Position numbers and translations under genes: made by a program
NCBI GenBank assembly: GCA_028288025.1
Contig: JAQBOM010000016.1
Location: forward strand, 59,613 to 123,612
Direction of reading: 5' to 3'
Length of the DNA: 64,000 nucleotides
DNA from: Mucilaginibacter sp.
GTDB lineage: Bacteria; Bacteroidota; Bacteroidia; Sphingobacteriales; Sphingobacteriaceae
The notes under the pieces: generated by a model
What the model saw: the letters and a program-made list of their open reading frames with translations, nothing else
Told to the model about the DNA's origin: nothing
Databases searched by the model: none
Part shown: positions 1 to 8,600 of the stretch, one piece after another
Layout of the letters: every line of letters begins with the position of its first letter
Position numbering within the stretch: the first letter of the stretch is position 1

Positions 1-366
1 GATACCCCAGTTATGTGTATCCAGTTGAGTACCGCCCATAACAGCTTTAACGGATTGTGATAGCCAGAAACTATAGCCGATAATAATCAGTATGGCACCA
101 TAACATAGCGCGATCTGCCGTTTGCGGTTGTTGTAAAAGAATATAATAGCCAATGGCACCAGGCCAATAATCACTGTCGCCACCGTAAGTGCCACAAAAA
201 ACTGCGTATGTGTACGCGCCCCATTTACGTCCTCATAAACACCGGTTACCATAACGGTTGACGGTTTTCCATCCATATATACGTTATGTGCAAAAGGGAA
301 TAAAAACAGGGCGTACAACGCGAGGCAGGCCAGTAAAAGATAAATACTTTGTATACGTTGCAGCAT
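1..366 (-). CDS. DUF4293 family membrane protein, C-terminus cut by window edge
   Basis: The frame is open to position 1, so the C-terminus lies outside the window. From the ATG at 364-366 the protein begins MLQRIQSIYLLLACLALYAL, the N-terminal pattern I recognise for the DUF4293 family of Bacteroidota. Three hydrophobic helices are visible (residues about 7-25, 55-75 and 85-103). A more upstream ATG at 430-432 is in frame but would add a polar, family-atypical leader. A minus-strand TATCTTTG box at 387-394 lies 20 nt ahead of the preferred start and supports it. The molecular function of the family is unknown. It diverges from the ferritin-like gene at 503. Confidence 0.75.
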   Translation of the reverse strand, partial: MLQRIQSIYLLLACLALYALFLFPFAHNVYMDGKPSTVMVTGVYEDVNGARTHTQFFVALTVATVIIGLVPLAIIFFYNNRKRQIALCYGAILIIIGYSFWLSQSVKAVMGGTQLDTHNWGI

Positions 367-386
367 ATTTTGGGAATTATTACCAG

Positions 387-394
387 CAAAGATA
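387..394 (-). promoter_or_regulatory. Candidate -7 box for the DUF4293 gene
   Basis: Read on the minus strand this is TATCTTTG, an exact match to the Bacteroidota -7 consensus TAnnTTTG. It ends 20 nt before the ATG at 366. No TTTG-type -33 element is seen at the usual spacing, so this is a candidate only. Confidence 0.4.
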
Positions 395-502
395 TAATTG
401 TTTTGGCTATAGTGTGTTTGAATTTTCGACATAAAAATTTGGAATATGAATAATTAATATTTGTACATTTAATCCGTTTTTAACACCCTAAAATAATTGG
501 CT

Positions 503-1018
503 ATGAGCGATGCATTAGCTTCTTTACAACCAAAAGATGTGCAGATAGATGATTTTCTGTTAAAGAAGACCTTTCTTGAACATTTGAATTATATTTATTT
601 GGGCAAACACCACCTGCTAAATTTCTTTAAAGAGGTAAAGGAAATTGCCAAACTGAATGTTTTAAAAATGGCACTACAGGAAGGTATTGATGACACGGAA
701 GACCAGATCATGCAAATGGATGAAATATATGCGGCCATACAAGAAAAACCGTCCAAAACAAATACGCTTGGCCTGAAAGCTATGACGCTCGAAGCGTATC
801 TCGCCGTTATCAAATCTGGTAAAACGCCGCTTGAGCGGGATGTTTTTATTCTTTTTTACTTACAGCAAATTGAAAGCATTGAAATTACTTACTATAAGGT
901 ATTGAAAAACCTGGCTAAAGCCGTGGGCTATAATTATAGGTTCCTCGATCAGCCTATCGATTTGGCCGTTGAAAACAAAATCTTGTTTGAGACGATATAC
1001 CAGGAGTATATTAATTGA
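503..1018 (+). CDS. DUF892 (YciE/YciF-type) ferritin-like protein
   Basis: A 171-residue, all-helical, soluble protein. The stretch from about residue 28 to 75 (YIYLGKHHLLNFFKEV, then EGIDDTEDQIMQMDEIY) has the DUF892 pattern of an acidic helix pair. A second Glu-rich helix (QQIESIEITYY) lies near residue 125, as expected for a four-helix ferritin-like bundle that may bind a di-metal site. The frame extends to a TTG at 497, but the ATG at 503 fits the family better. YciE/YciF relatives are stress-associated proteins of unclear biochemistry. The length is usual for the family and no partner gene is adjacent. Confidence 0.7.
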   Translation: MSDALASLQPKDVQIDDFLLKKTFLEHLNYIYLGKHHLLNFFKEVKEIAKLNVLKMALQEGIDDTEDQIMQMDEIYAAIQEKPSKTNTLGLKAMTLEAYLAVIKSGKTPLERDVFILFYLQQIESIEITYYKVLKNLAKAVGYNYRFLDQPIDLAVENKILFETIYQEYIN

Positions 1019-1019
1019 T

Positions 1020-1092
1020 CCTTGAAAAAGGTTGAAAGGGTGTAATTTCATCTCTTCAACCTTTACAACAATTACAACCTCTCCAACTAAAC
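1020..1092 (+). repeat. Word-type imperfect inverted repeat between DUF892 gene and truA
   Basis: The left arm (about 1021-1045) carries AGGTTGAAAGGGTGTAA and the right arm (about 1054-1090) carries TTACAACCT and TCAACCTTTACAA. The two arms are built from variants of one word, roughly AGGTTGTAA, in opposite orientation and could form a long imperfect hairpin. It belongs to the class described in the findings. Confidence 0.5.
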
Positions 1093-1095
1093 AAC

Positions 1096-1103
1096 TACCT
1101 TTG
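1096..1103 (+). promoter_or_regulatory. TACCTTTG box 5 nt before truA start (leaderless candidate)
   Basis: An exact TAnnTTTG match ends 5 nt before the GTG at 1109. The expected transcription start would fall at or next to the start codon. No good -33 element is visible. Confidence 0.5.
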
Positions 1104-1108
1104 CCTTT

Positions 1109-1870
1109 GTGACCGCAAAGCAACGCTACTTTATCGAACTTTCGTACGACGGGACCAATTACCACGGCTGGCAAATTCAGCCGAATGCCACCAGCGTTCA
1201 GGAAGTTTTAAATAAAAGCCTGTCGGTTGTTTTGCGCGGGCCAATCGAAACGACAGGCTGTGGCCGGACAGATACCGGTGTGCACGCCCGGGAGTTTTTT
1301 GCGCATTTTGATGCGGAAAAGTCCATGGACCATGGATCATGCACTATGGACAAATGCGAAAACATTGTCAGGAGCGTTAATGGCCTTCTCCCAAAAGACA
1401 TCGCCATTAAAAAAGTATTCCCCGTTGCTGAAAATGCCCATGCCAGGTTCGATGCTACGCTGAGGTCGTACGAATATCATATCCATTTTAATAAAGATCC
1501 GTTCAAAACCGGCTATTCGTGGGAATTGCGCGACCGGCCGGATATTGAACTGATGAACAAAGCAGCAGCGATAATTATGGAGCATACCGATTTCAGCTGT
1601 TTCAGCAAATCAAACACCCAGGTTAAAACCAACATCTGCAAAATAACAAGGGCAGAATGGGTTGCAGGCGATGGCGAAATAGTTTTCCATATTTCGGCCG
1701 ACCGTTTTTTACGCAACATGGTGCGGGCTATTGTCGGCACCCTGATCATGGTCGGGAAACAGGAAATTAAGCCCGAAGATGTGCGGTCGATCATTGAAAG
1801 CAAAAACCGCAGCAAAGCCGGAACATCAGTACCGGCGTGCGGGTTGTATTTGGCGGAAGTGAAGTATTGA
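1109..1870 (+). CDS. truA: tRNA pseudouridine synthase A
   Basis: The protein of 253 residues converts uridines 38-40 of the tRNA anticodon stem-loop to pseudouridine in the cytoplasm. The diagnostic motif CGRTDTGVHARE holds the catalytic aspartate at residue 55. The C-terminal half carries DFSCFSKSNTQ and the helix FLRNMVRAIVGTL, both typical of TruA. The start is a GTG, supported by a -7 box just 5 nt upstream and by the immediate family match of RYFIELSYDGTNYHGWQ. One oddity is a short insertion after HFDAEK (SMDHGSCTMD, about residues 72-81), encoded by a repetitive tract that also occurs in an intergenic region at 32 kb. Confidence 0.95.
   Translation: MTAKQRYFIELSYDGTNYHGWQIQPNATSVQEVLNKSLSVVLRGPIETTGCGRTDTGVHAREFFAHFDAEKSMDHGSCTMDKCENIVRSVNGLLPKDIAIKKVFPVAENAHARFDATLRSYEYHIHFNKDPFKTGYSWELRDRPDIELMNKAAAIIMEHTDFSCFSKSNTQVKTNICKITRAEWVAGDGEIVFHISADRFLRNMVRAIVGTLIMVGKQEIKPEDVRSIIESKNRSKAGTSVPACGLYLAEVKY
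1321..1350 (+). repeat. In-frame repetitive tract inside truA
   Basis: The tract contains GTCCATGGAC and CTATGGAC, the same words found in the intergenic tract at 32066-32112. Its length keeps the frame open, and it encodes the SMDHGSCTMD segment between two conserved TruA blocks. Confidence 0.5.
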
Positions 1871-2202
1871 AATTTCGGATTTCGTCCCGATGGCTATCGG
1901 GATCGGATTTATTAAAAGCGCTATCGAGGTTTAAAATGGCAACTATATACACTTAAAGCATCTGATTTATAAATTGGCAGTGGTAATAACAATGAAGAGA
2001 GCTTCTGTAAACAAAGCAAAATGGTCTGAAACAAGAAAATATCATATAACGGATATTGTGATGAGGTTGCAGCTTGCCCGAAATGGTATATATTTATCTT
2101 GAAAATTTATAAATATGGAGTCCTATTTTCAAAATCGGTTTATTGACTTACAAATAAATCCGATCCCGATAGCCATCGGGACGAAATTCGAAATCCGAAA
2201 TA
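1870..2202. repeat. Inverted repeat pair bracketing a 340-bp gene-free region
   Basis: The left arm (1870-1914) and right arm (2153-2202) are near-identical inverted copies of about 40 bp, combining the word ATTTCGGATTTCG with the small palindrome TCCCGATGGCTATCGGGA. The interior of about 240 bp holds no convincing gene. One 36-codon reading frame (ATG 1992 to TGA 2102) has no recognisable features. The pair looks like a non-autonomous repeat or a word-type inverted repeat. The right arm ends only 9 bp before the ABC exporter start. Confidence 0.6.
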
Positions 2203-2211
2203 AAAAATAAA

Positions 2212-4011
2212 ATGTCCGAAGTTACAGGAAAAGCGCTTGATTGGAAACTGCTGATGCGGGTGATGCATTACGTTAAACCTTATAAGGCAACGTTTATCAT
2301 CTCGGCATTTTTGACCGTTTTTTTGGCCGCGTCGGCATTGGTACAGCCCATCCTGATGCAAAAAACACTGGATGATTATATTCTCAAGGATAATTACGGC
2401 GGCCTCGTTTTTATGGTTGAGCTGATGATCGGTATGCTTGCCATCCAAACCGGGGCACAGTACTACCAAACCTTTATGACGAATTCGTTGGGCCAGTCCG
2501 TCATCCGCGACTTACGCATTGACATTTTTAATCATATTACCAGTCTGCGCCTTAAATATTTCGACCGCACGCCAATCGGCATGCTCATCACCCGTACGGT
2601 ATCGGACCTGGAAACCATCGCCGATATTTTTTCGGAAGGTTTGATCTCCATCATGGGCGATATGCTGCTTGTAATTGTTGTTATCGCGTATATGCTGGTT
2701 AAAGACTGGAAACTGGCGCTGATCACACTCACGCCGATGCCTTTCCTGTTTCTATCTACATACATATTCAAAGAAGCAATCAAATCATCATTCCAGGAGG
2801 TGCGTACTCAGGTTGCGCATTTAAATACATTTTTAGCGGAGCATATTTCCGGTATCAGCATCATACAGCTTTTTGCCCGCGAGGACCAGGAGATGCGAAA
2901 ATTTAAGGCGGTAAATAAAAAACACCGGGATGCCCATATCCGGTCGAACTGGTATTATTCCATATTTTTCCCGGTGGTTGAGATATTATTTGCGTGCTGC
3001 ATAGCATTTCTGGTTTGGTATGGCTGCAAACGAATATTAACCGATCAGCAACTGGGAAGCATTTCGTCAAAGGGTGTTATTAGCCCGGGTGTTATTTTGG
3101 AGTTTATCCTTTATCTCAATATCCTTTTCCGTCCGATCCGGCAGCTTGCCGATAAATTTAACACCCTGCAAATGGGGATGGTTGGAGCCGACCGGATATT
3201 TAAAGTTTTAGATACGAATGAGGTGGCTATTAATACCGGCAAGTTAAAACCGGAAAAACTATCAGGTGAGATTGAGTTTAAAAACGTTTGGTTTGCCTAT
3301 AACGATGAGAACTGGGTGCTGAAAGACATCAGCTTCCACGTGAAGCCGGGCAAAACACTGGCCCTGGTTGGCGCTACCGGCGCGGGTAAATCGTCCACCA
3401 TAAATATCCTGAACCGCTTTTATGAAATTGGTAAAGGCAGTGTTAAAATCGACGGGGAAGATATCCGGGATTACGATGTTAACTTCCTCCGGTCACGGAT
3501 AGCGACTGTGATACAAGATGTTTTCTTATTCACCGACACCATTGCCAACAACATCGGCCTGAATAACGACTCGATCACCCGTGAGCAAATCGTCGCCGCA
3601 GCAAAAGATGTCGGCGCGCACGAATTCATTGAACGTTTGCCGGGCGGTTATGATTATAATGTGATGGAACGCGGAGCTACCCTTTCCGCCGGCCAGGCGC
3701 AATTGATCTCATTCATACGCGCGCTGGTCTACAACCCTACTATACTCGTACTGGATGAAGCCACATCGTCGGTAGATACCGAAACCGAAATACTTATCCA
3801 AAACGCCATCAGCAAGCTGATGCAGGGCCGTACGGCTATCGTTATCGCACACCGGCTATCCACTATACAAAATGCCGACAAAATAATTGTGCTTGACCAT
3901 GGTGAAATAAAAGAAACCGGCACCCACCAGCAACTGCTGCGTATTGAAAACGGGTATTATCGTAAATTGTATGATCTGCAGTTTAACTCGGCAGGAATAA
4001 GCCGGGGGTAA
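2212..4011 (+). CDS. ABC exporter half-transporter (MsbA/MdlB-like)
   Basis: A 599-residue fusion of a six-helix type IV ABC transmembrane domain (about 20-310) and an ATPase domain (about 350-585). Visible motifs are Walker A GATGAGKS (387-394), signature LSAGQ (491-495, instead of the textbook LSGGQ), Walker B ILVLDE with the catalytic Glu at 516, and the switch histidine in IAHRLST (about 546). It should act as a homodimer or heterodimer in the inner membrane and export a lipid, peptide or drug; the substrate cannot be inferred. No partner half-transporter or outer-membrane gene is adjacent. Confidence 0.88.
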   Translation: MSEVTGKALDWKLLMRVMHYVKPYKATFIISAFLTVFLAASALVQPILMQKTLDDYILKDNYGGLVFMVELMIGMLAIQTGAQYYQTFMTNSLGQSVIRDLRIDIFNHITSLRLKYFDRTPIGMLITRTVSDLETIADIFSEGLISIMGDMLLVIVVIAYMLVKDWKLALITLTPMPFLFLSTYIFKEAIKSSFQEVRTQVAHLNTFLAEHISGISIIQLFAREDQEMRKFKAVNKKHRDAHIRSNWYYSIFFPVVEILFACCIAFLVWYGCKRILTDQQLGSISSKGVISPGVILEFILYLNILFRPIRQLADKFNTLQMGMVGADRIFKVLDTNEVAINTGKLKPEKLSGEIEFKNVWFAYNDENWVLKDISFHVKPGKTLALVGATGAGKSSTINILNRFYEIGKGSVKIDGEDIRDYDVNFLRSRIATVIQDVFLFTDTIANNIGLNNDSITREQIVAAAKDVGAHEFIERLPGGYDYNVMERGATLSAGQAQLISFIRALVYNPTILVLDEATSSVDTETEILIQNAISKLMQGRTAIVIAHRLSTIQNADKIIVLDHGEIKETGTHQQLLRIENGYYRKLYDLQFNSAGISRG

Positions 4012-4024
4012 GCCAAAAAAACAC

Positions 4025-4148
4025 CTTGTCATTGCGAGGAGGAACAGCCTGTCCCGAATTTATTTCGGGAACGAAGCAATCTCGTCGCTTTGCATGAGCG
4101 CTAATGCATTGGCGACGAGATTGCCACGCTATCGCTCGCAAGGACAAG
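4025..4148. repeat. Palindromic 124-bp repeat element (REP/MITE-like)
   Basis: The termini CTTGTCATTGCGAG (4025-4038) and its complement at 4135-4148 match at 13 of 14 positions. An inner perfect inverted pair, GCAATCTCGTCG (4076-4087) with CGACGAGATTGC (4113-4124), and a small TCCCGA/TCGGGA hairpin between them make a nested palindrome. I recognise this as a sequence type common in intergenic DNA of Sphingobacteriaceae. A decayed relative lies at about 46976-47087. Confidence 0.7.
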
Positions 4149-4157
4149 TCGTTGAGT

Positions 4158-4361
4158 TTATTTCACTGGTGCATCCTTTACAGGCTGTACCGGTTGCTCT
4201 TCCGTTTCGTGCCCGCCGGCGATGGCACCGCCGTGAGGCTTGTCTGCGTCATATTCCCTGTCAGTTTTTCTCACCTTGCTTTTATAGCCGTTGTCATTTG
4301 GCCTGTGAGTTGGGGTATCAGCCGGCGAGGGCTTATCTTTTGAGTTTGCTGGCTTTGTCAT
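4158..4361 (-). CDS. Small hydrophilic hypothetical protein
   Basis: A 67-residue reading frame with a strongly charged, Pro- and Lys-rich composition (MTKPANSKDKPSPADTPTHR at the N-terminus), no hydrophobic segment and no known motif. The composition is coherent along its length, unlike most chance frames, and it fills an otherwise empty gap. The protein would probably be disordered. Overlapping plus-strand frames look random. It may be a lineage-specific gene, but it could also be spurious. Confidence 0.4.
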   Translation of the reverse strand: MTKPANSKDKPSPADTPTHRPNDNGYKSKVRKTDREYDADKPHGGAIAGGHETEEQPVQPVKDAPVK

Positions 4362-4483
4362 GTTGGAATAACAAAGGAGTACAAGGTTTGTTTATTGTCT
4401 GAACCGTTGATTAGTTTGATTTGGGGATTACGTTGATCGCTAAATCGGCGGACTCAATTATTCAAACGAATCAACCGTCCAAC

Positions 4484-4516
4484 AAAAAAAGGCTTCCCAA
4501 ACCGGAAAGCCTTTCA
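4484..4516 (-). terminator. Intrinsic terminator of the ATP synthase operon
   Basis: On the minus strand a GAAAGGCTT/AAGCCTTT stem is followed by a run of seven T residues, 22 bp beyond the atpG stop. This is a standard Rho-independent terminator closing the operon. Confidence 0.85.
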
Positions 4517-4537
4517 ATTATTAAAACTATTAATTTT

Positions 4538-5428
4538 TTACTGTGCCGACAGTGCCGCCGCGCCGCTTACAATTTCGGTAAGCTCGGTGGTAATGGCTGC
4601 CTGGCGTGCCTGGTTGTACGAAAGCTTAAGGGCTTTCAGCAATTCGCCGGCGTTATCGGTTGCTTTATCCATCGCCGTCATACGTGCGCCATGCTCGGAT
4701 GCATTTGAATCCAAAACGGCTTTGTATAACTGTATCTTGATGTTTTTGGGTATCAATTGCTCTACTATCTCTTCCTGCGAGGGCTCAAGTATGTAGTCAA
4801 CCTGGGTAGCCTTTATATCTTTTTCCTTTTTTACTTCAGGTTTCGGAACAGGTATTAGTTGTTCAGCAGTCAGTATTTGCATCGCCGCGTTTTTAAACTG
4901 GTTGTACACCAGTTCAACGCGGTCGTAATCGCCGTCAAGGAAACCCTGCATAATGCTGTCTGTGATTTTTGAAGCGTTTTCAAAATTCAGGTCGAGGTAC
5001 AGGTCGTTGTTGTTGCCAATAACATTGTACTTGCGGCGCTGGTAGTATTCCTGGCTTTTTTTACCGATAGCTACCACAGAAACATTGCCGGCCCTTAATT
5101 GATCCCTATACTTTTCAGCGATCAGGTTATTGGCGGTTTTGATCACGTTGGCATTAAAAGCACCCGCCAAACCACGATTTGATGAAACAACAATTACCAA
5201 TACTTTATTAGGCTCGCGCTCCACCAAAAACGGCGATGAGCCGTCTTCCAAACTTGCCGACAAATTAGCCAGCAACTCCTTCAGCTTATTGGCGTACGGG
5301 CGCAGTTGGGTTATAGCATTGGTAGCCCGTTTCAGCTTAGCTGCCGAAACCATTTTCATGGCCTTGGTGATCTGCTGCGTCGAACTTACCGACTTTATCC
5401 TGTTTCTTACTTCTTTTAAATTAGCCAT
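4538..5428 (-). CDS. atpG: F1 ATP synthase subunit gamma
   Basis: The 296-residue central-stalk subunit turns inside the alpha3beta3 hexamer. The N-terminus MANLKEVRNRIKSVSSTQQITKAMKMVSAAKLKRA and the C-terminal helix with ASEHGARMTAMDKATDNAGEL are the two conserved coiled-coil helices of the rotor. The middle part is more divergent, with a 20-residue lysine-rich loop (KPEVKKEKDIKA). It is the last gene of the operon. The beta and epsilon genes are not in this window, which agrees with the split ATPase operons known in Bacteroidota. Confidence 0.96.
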   Translation of the reverse strand: MANLKEVRNRIKSVSSTQQITKAMKMVSAAKLKRATNAITQLRPYANKLKELLANLSASLEDGSSPFLVEREPNKVLVIVVSSNRGLAGAFNANVIKTANNLIAEKYRDQLRAGNVSVVAIGKKSQEYYQRRKYNVIGNNNDLYLDLNFENASKITDSIMQGFLDGDYDRVELVYNQFKNAAMQILTAEQLIPVPKPEVKKEKDIKATQVDYILEPSQEEIVEQLIPKNIKIQLYKAVLDSNASEHGARMTAMDKATDNAGELLKALKLSYNQARQAAITTELTEIVSGAAALSAQ

Positions 5429-5435
5429 TCTTTTG

Positions 5436-5512
5436 GAGTATCAAGTATTTAGTATCAAGTATCAAGATTTAGCCGAAACTGTCTTGATACCTGATACTCG
5501 ATACTAATTACT
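5436..5512. repeat. Word-type inverted repeat between atpA and atpG
   Basis: The left arm (5436-5466) repeats AGTATCAAG three times and the right arm (5482-5512) carries the complement (CTTGATAC, CTGATACTCGATACT). The only unpaired sequence is about 15 bp, so the operon mRNA could form a long imperfect hairpin here, inside the operon and ahead of atpG. Confidence 0.65.
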
Positions 5513-5514
5513 AA

Positions 5515-7089
5515 CTAGTACTTCCCTGTCATTTCCTTTGCCATGGTTTCAAGCACGCCGGTTATCTGGTCATCAAATTTACCTGCTTTAAGGGCAGTTA
5601 AAACTTCAGGATGACGTGCTTCCAGCTGGCTGGTGAATTCGCTTTCGAATTCCCGTATTTTATTTACCGGTACATTACGCATTAGGTTTTTGGTACCCAG
5701 GTAAATAATAGCAACTTGTTTTTCAACCGTTACCGGTGAATATTGACCCTGCTTTAATATCTCCACGTTACGTGCGCCTTTATCCAGCACGTTTTTTGTA
5801 GAGGCATCAAGGTCAGACCCGAATTTCGAAAACGCTTCAAGCTCGCGGTATTGCGCCTGGTCGAGCTTCAAGGTACCGGCAACTTTCTTCATCGACTTGA
5901 TCTGGGCGTTACCACCCACACGTGATACCGAAATACCTACGTTAATGGCAGGGCGTACACCCGCGTTAAACAAGTTCGACTCAAGGAATATCTGCCCGTC
6001 GGTAATGGAAATTACGTTGGTAGGGATATAAGCCGATACGTCGCCCGCTTGTGTTTCGATGATCGGCAATGCCGTTAATGAACCGCCGCCCTTTACGATG
6101 TCTTTAATCGACTCAGGCAAATCGTTCATCGCGCGTGCGATGTCGTCGTTCTGACTGATCTTAGCCGCACGCTCTAACAAACGGCTGTGCAGGTAAAACA
6201 CGTCGCCCGGGTAAGCCTCACGGCCAGGTGGGCGACGAAGCAATAATGACACTTCGCGGTAAGCAACAGCTTGTTTCGATAAATCATCATAGATGATCAA
6301 TGCCGGACGCCCGGTGTCACGGAAGTACTCGCCAATAGCAGCACCTGCGAATGGCGCGAAAAACTGCATGGTAGCAGAGTCGGCAGCACTCGCCGCAACT
6401 ACGATAGAGAAAGGCATAGCGCCATTTTCCTCAAGCGTGCGTACAATGTTTGCTACTGTAGATGCTTTTTGACCGCAGGCTACATATATACATATTACCG
6501 GCTTACCGGCTTCATAAAATTCTTTTTGATTGATAATAGTATCGATACAAACAGCGGTTTTACCGGTCTGGCGGTCGCCGATAACCAGCTCACGCTGTCC
6601 GCGTCCGATAGGGATCATCGCGTCGATAGCTTTAATACCGGTTTGTAACGGCTCGGTAACCGGCTGACGGTAGATAACACCCGGCGCTTTACGTTCCAAT
6701 GGCATTTCGTAAGTTTTACCTTTTATCGGGCCTTTACCATCGATCGGGTTACCCAAAGTATCAACAACGCGGCCAAGCATGCCTTCGCCTACGTTAATAG
6801 AGGCAATCCGGTTGGTACGTTTTACTGTATCACCTTCTTTTATATCATCAGATTTACCAAGCAATACAACACCCACGTTGTCTTCTTCCAGATTAAGTAC
6901 GATACCCTGTAATCCGGTACCAAACTCAACCAGCTCGCCTGATTGTACTTTTGTTAAACCATAAACACGTGCGATACCATCACCTACCTGGAGCACGGTT
7001 CCCACTTCTTCTAATTCAGATTCTGACTTAAAGCCTGCCAATTGCTGACGCAAAATTGCTGATACTTCGTCTGGTCTTACCTCTACCAT
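5515..7089 (-). CDS. atpA: F1 ATP synthase subunit alpha
   Basis: The 524-residue non-catalytic subunit of the alpha3beta3 hexamer. It has the N-terminal beta-barrel, the nucleotide-binding domain with P-loop GDRQTGKT (near 170-177), the alpha-subunit signature [14 protein letters not shown] (near 380) and the C-terminal helical domain. Length and motifs are normal. It lies 22 bp after atpH and about 85 bp before atpG, with an inverted repeat in the latter gap. Confidence 0.97.
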   Translation of the reverse strand: MVEVRPDEVSAILRQQLAGFKSESELEEVGTVLQVGDGIARVYGLTKVQSGELVEFGTGLQGIVLNLEEDNVGVVLLGKSDDIKEGDTVKRTNRIASINVGEGMLGRVVDTLGNPIDGKGPIKGKTYEMPLERKAPGVIYRQPVTEPLQTGIKAIDAMIPIGRGQRELVIGDRQTGKTAVCIDTIINQKEFYEAGKPVICIYVACGQKASTVANIVRTLEENGAMPFSIVVAASAADSATMQFFAPFAGAAIGEYFRDTGRPALIIYDDLSKQAVAYREVSLLLRRPPGREAYPGDVFYLHSRLLERAAKISQNDDIARAMNDLPESIKDIVKGGGSLTALPIIETQAGDVSAYIPTNVISITDGQIFLESNLFNAGVRPAINVGISVSRVGGNAQIKSMKKVAGTLKLDQAQYRELEAFSKFGSDLDASTKNVLDKGARNVEILKQGQYSPVTVEKQVAIIYLGTKNLMRNVPVNKIREFESEFTSQLEARHPEVLTALKAGKFDDQITGVLETMAKEMTGKY

Positions 7090-7111
7090 TTTTTAATTTT
7101 TATTTAGAGTT

Positions 7112-7663
7112 TTAGTTTGAAATTACCCTTTGGGCAAAGTCCTTTTTTAATTTCCTTAAATCGCTGGCTATGCTGGTATCAACCTGCCTGTCGCCTACGG
7201 TTAAAACAAACCCGCCAATAAGCGCCGGATCTACTTTGGCATCCAGCTTCACTGTGCCGCCTGTCGATGCTTCTATTTCAGCTATGATCTTATTTTTATT
7301 GGCTTCAGATAAATCTGTGGCCGAAACCACTGTTGCATGTACAATATTATTTTTCAGATCGTACATGTTAACATACTCCTGCGAGGTAGTATATAGCACT
7401 TCTCCGCGGCCTTTGTTGATCATCAGCTTAAAAAAAGCAGTGCTGGTTTTATCCATTTTACCGGCGAAAACCTCGTCCACTATTTTAATCTTTTTTGAAT
7501 GCGACACGATAGGGTTAGCCAAAACCGCCTTTAATTCAGGGTTTGCCTTTAAGGTGCGATGAAAAAGCTCCATATCCTTTTTGAGCGCATCCACCTTATT
7601 GTCTTCCCCGGCAAGATCGATCAATGATTTGGCGTACCTGGCTGCTACTGTTAATTCTGACAT
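7112..7663 (-). CDS. atpH: ATP synthase subunit delta (OSCP homologue)
   Basis: The 183-residue stator subunit links the b dimer to the top of the alpha3beta3 head. The N-terminal helical domain begins VAARYAKSLIDLA and the C-terminal part contains VDPALIGGFVLTVGDRQVDTSIASDLRKLKK, a typical delta signature. It stands between atpF and atpA as expected. Confidence 0.95.
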   Translation of the reverse strand: MSELTVAARYAKSLIDLAGEDNKVDALKKDMELFHRTLKANPELKAVLANPIVSHSKKIKIVDEVFAGKMDKTSTAFFKLMINKGRGEVLYTTSQEYVNMYDLKNNIVHATVVSATDLSEANKNKIIAEIEASTGGTVKLDAKVDPALIGGFVLTVGDRQVDTSIASDLRKLKKDFAQRVISN

Positions 7664-7672
7664 CTTTTTTTT

Positions 7673-7775
7673 ATTTCGGAATTCGGAATTTCGATTTCGG
7701 AATTTTTATTATTTTCAGATAAACGGTTGATTCGACAATGGCTTAAATCCGAAATCGAACATCCGAAATCCGATA
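7673..7775. repeat. Word-type inverted repeat between atpF and atpH
   Basis: The left arm (7673-7706) has three copies of the word ATTTCGGA and the right arm (7744-7774) carries the complementary TCCGAAATCG copies. The loop is about 38 bp. It is inside the operon and directly after the atpF stop codon, so it would fold in the polycistronic mRNA. Confidence 0.65.
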
Positions 7776-8270
7776 TTAGCTTAGCTTCACGTCTTTTAAT
7801 AGATCCCTAACCAGCTCATCTTGTTTTTTGCTGTCTTCGAATTGCTTGCGCAATACTTTTTCGGCAATTTCAAGCGAAAGCGCTGCAACCTGGTTTTTAA
7901 CGTCGGCCATGGCTATTGCTTTTTGATTGTTGATCTCCAGGCGGGCTTGCTCGATCTGACGTGCGCCTTCTTTATGCGCCGCGTCTTTGGCATCGCTGAT
8001 GATCTGGTTTTTCACCTTTGTCGCTTCTGATAAAATAGCATCGCGCTCGGCACGGGCTTGTTTTAACAAAGCTTCGTTCTCGCTGGTTAAGCGGGCCATT
8101 TCTTCTTTTACCGCCTCAGCTTTCGACAATGCTGATTCAATAGAATTTTCCCTTTCAGCAACAGCTGCCAAAATAGGCTTCCATGCATACTTTCCCAAAA
8201 TGAACAACAGGATGAAAAACGATAGGGCTGTCCAAAAAATTAACCCTACTTCGGGGGTAACTAATTCCAT
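7776..8270 (-). CDS. atpF: ATP synthase subunit b
   Basis: The 164-residue peripheral-stalk subunit has one N-terminal membrane helix (about residues 9-28, GLIFWTALSFFILLFILGKY) followed by WKPILAAVAERE and a long charged coiled coil rich in Ala, Glu and Lys. It dimerises and contacts delta. Only one b-type gene is present, as in most heterotrophs. Confidence 0.95.
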   Translation of the reverse strand: MELVTPEVGLIFWTALSFFILLFILGKYAWKPILAAVAERENSIESALSKAEAVKEEMARLTSENEALLKQARAERDAILSEATKVKNQIISDAKDAAHKEGARQIEQARLEINNQKAIAMADVKNQVAALSLEIAEKVLRKQFEDSKKQDELVRDLLKDVKLS

Positions 8271-8309
8271 TTTATTTATTTAATAGTTTTAACGATCAAT
8301 TTAAAAACA

Positions 8310-8345
8310 AGCCCGGTGCCAACCGCGCCGGGCTGTTTTTTTTTC
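8310..8345. terminator. Internal hairpin with T-runs on both sides, between atpE and atpF
   Basis: AGCCCGG (8310-8316) pairs with CCGGGCT (8328-8334). On the minus strand, the direction of the operon, the stem is followed by TGTTTTTAA; on the plus strand it is followed by a longer T-run. It could be a partial terminator or attenuator, or a processing hairpin, giving high c-subunit mRNA relative to the distal genes. Confidence 0.6.
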
Positions 8346-8359
8346 TTTTTGCCCTGTAA

Positions 8360-8566
<207 letters not shown>

Positions 8567-8600
8567 TTAATTTAAAGTGTATATATATAGATAATTAATT

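Noticed and set aside
1992..2102. 36-codon frame between truA and the ABC exporter
   Set aside because: There are no family features or promoter, and it lies between the arms of an inverted repeat.
4094..4402. Overlapping plus-strand reading frames of 79-102 codons after the ABC exporter
   Set aside because: They run through the palindromic element and have random-looking, Cys/Arg-rich composition without motifs.
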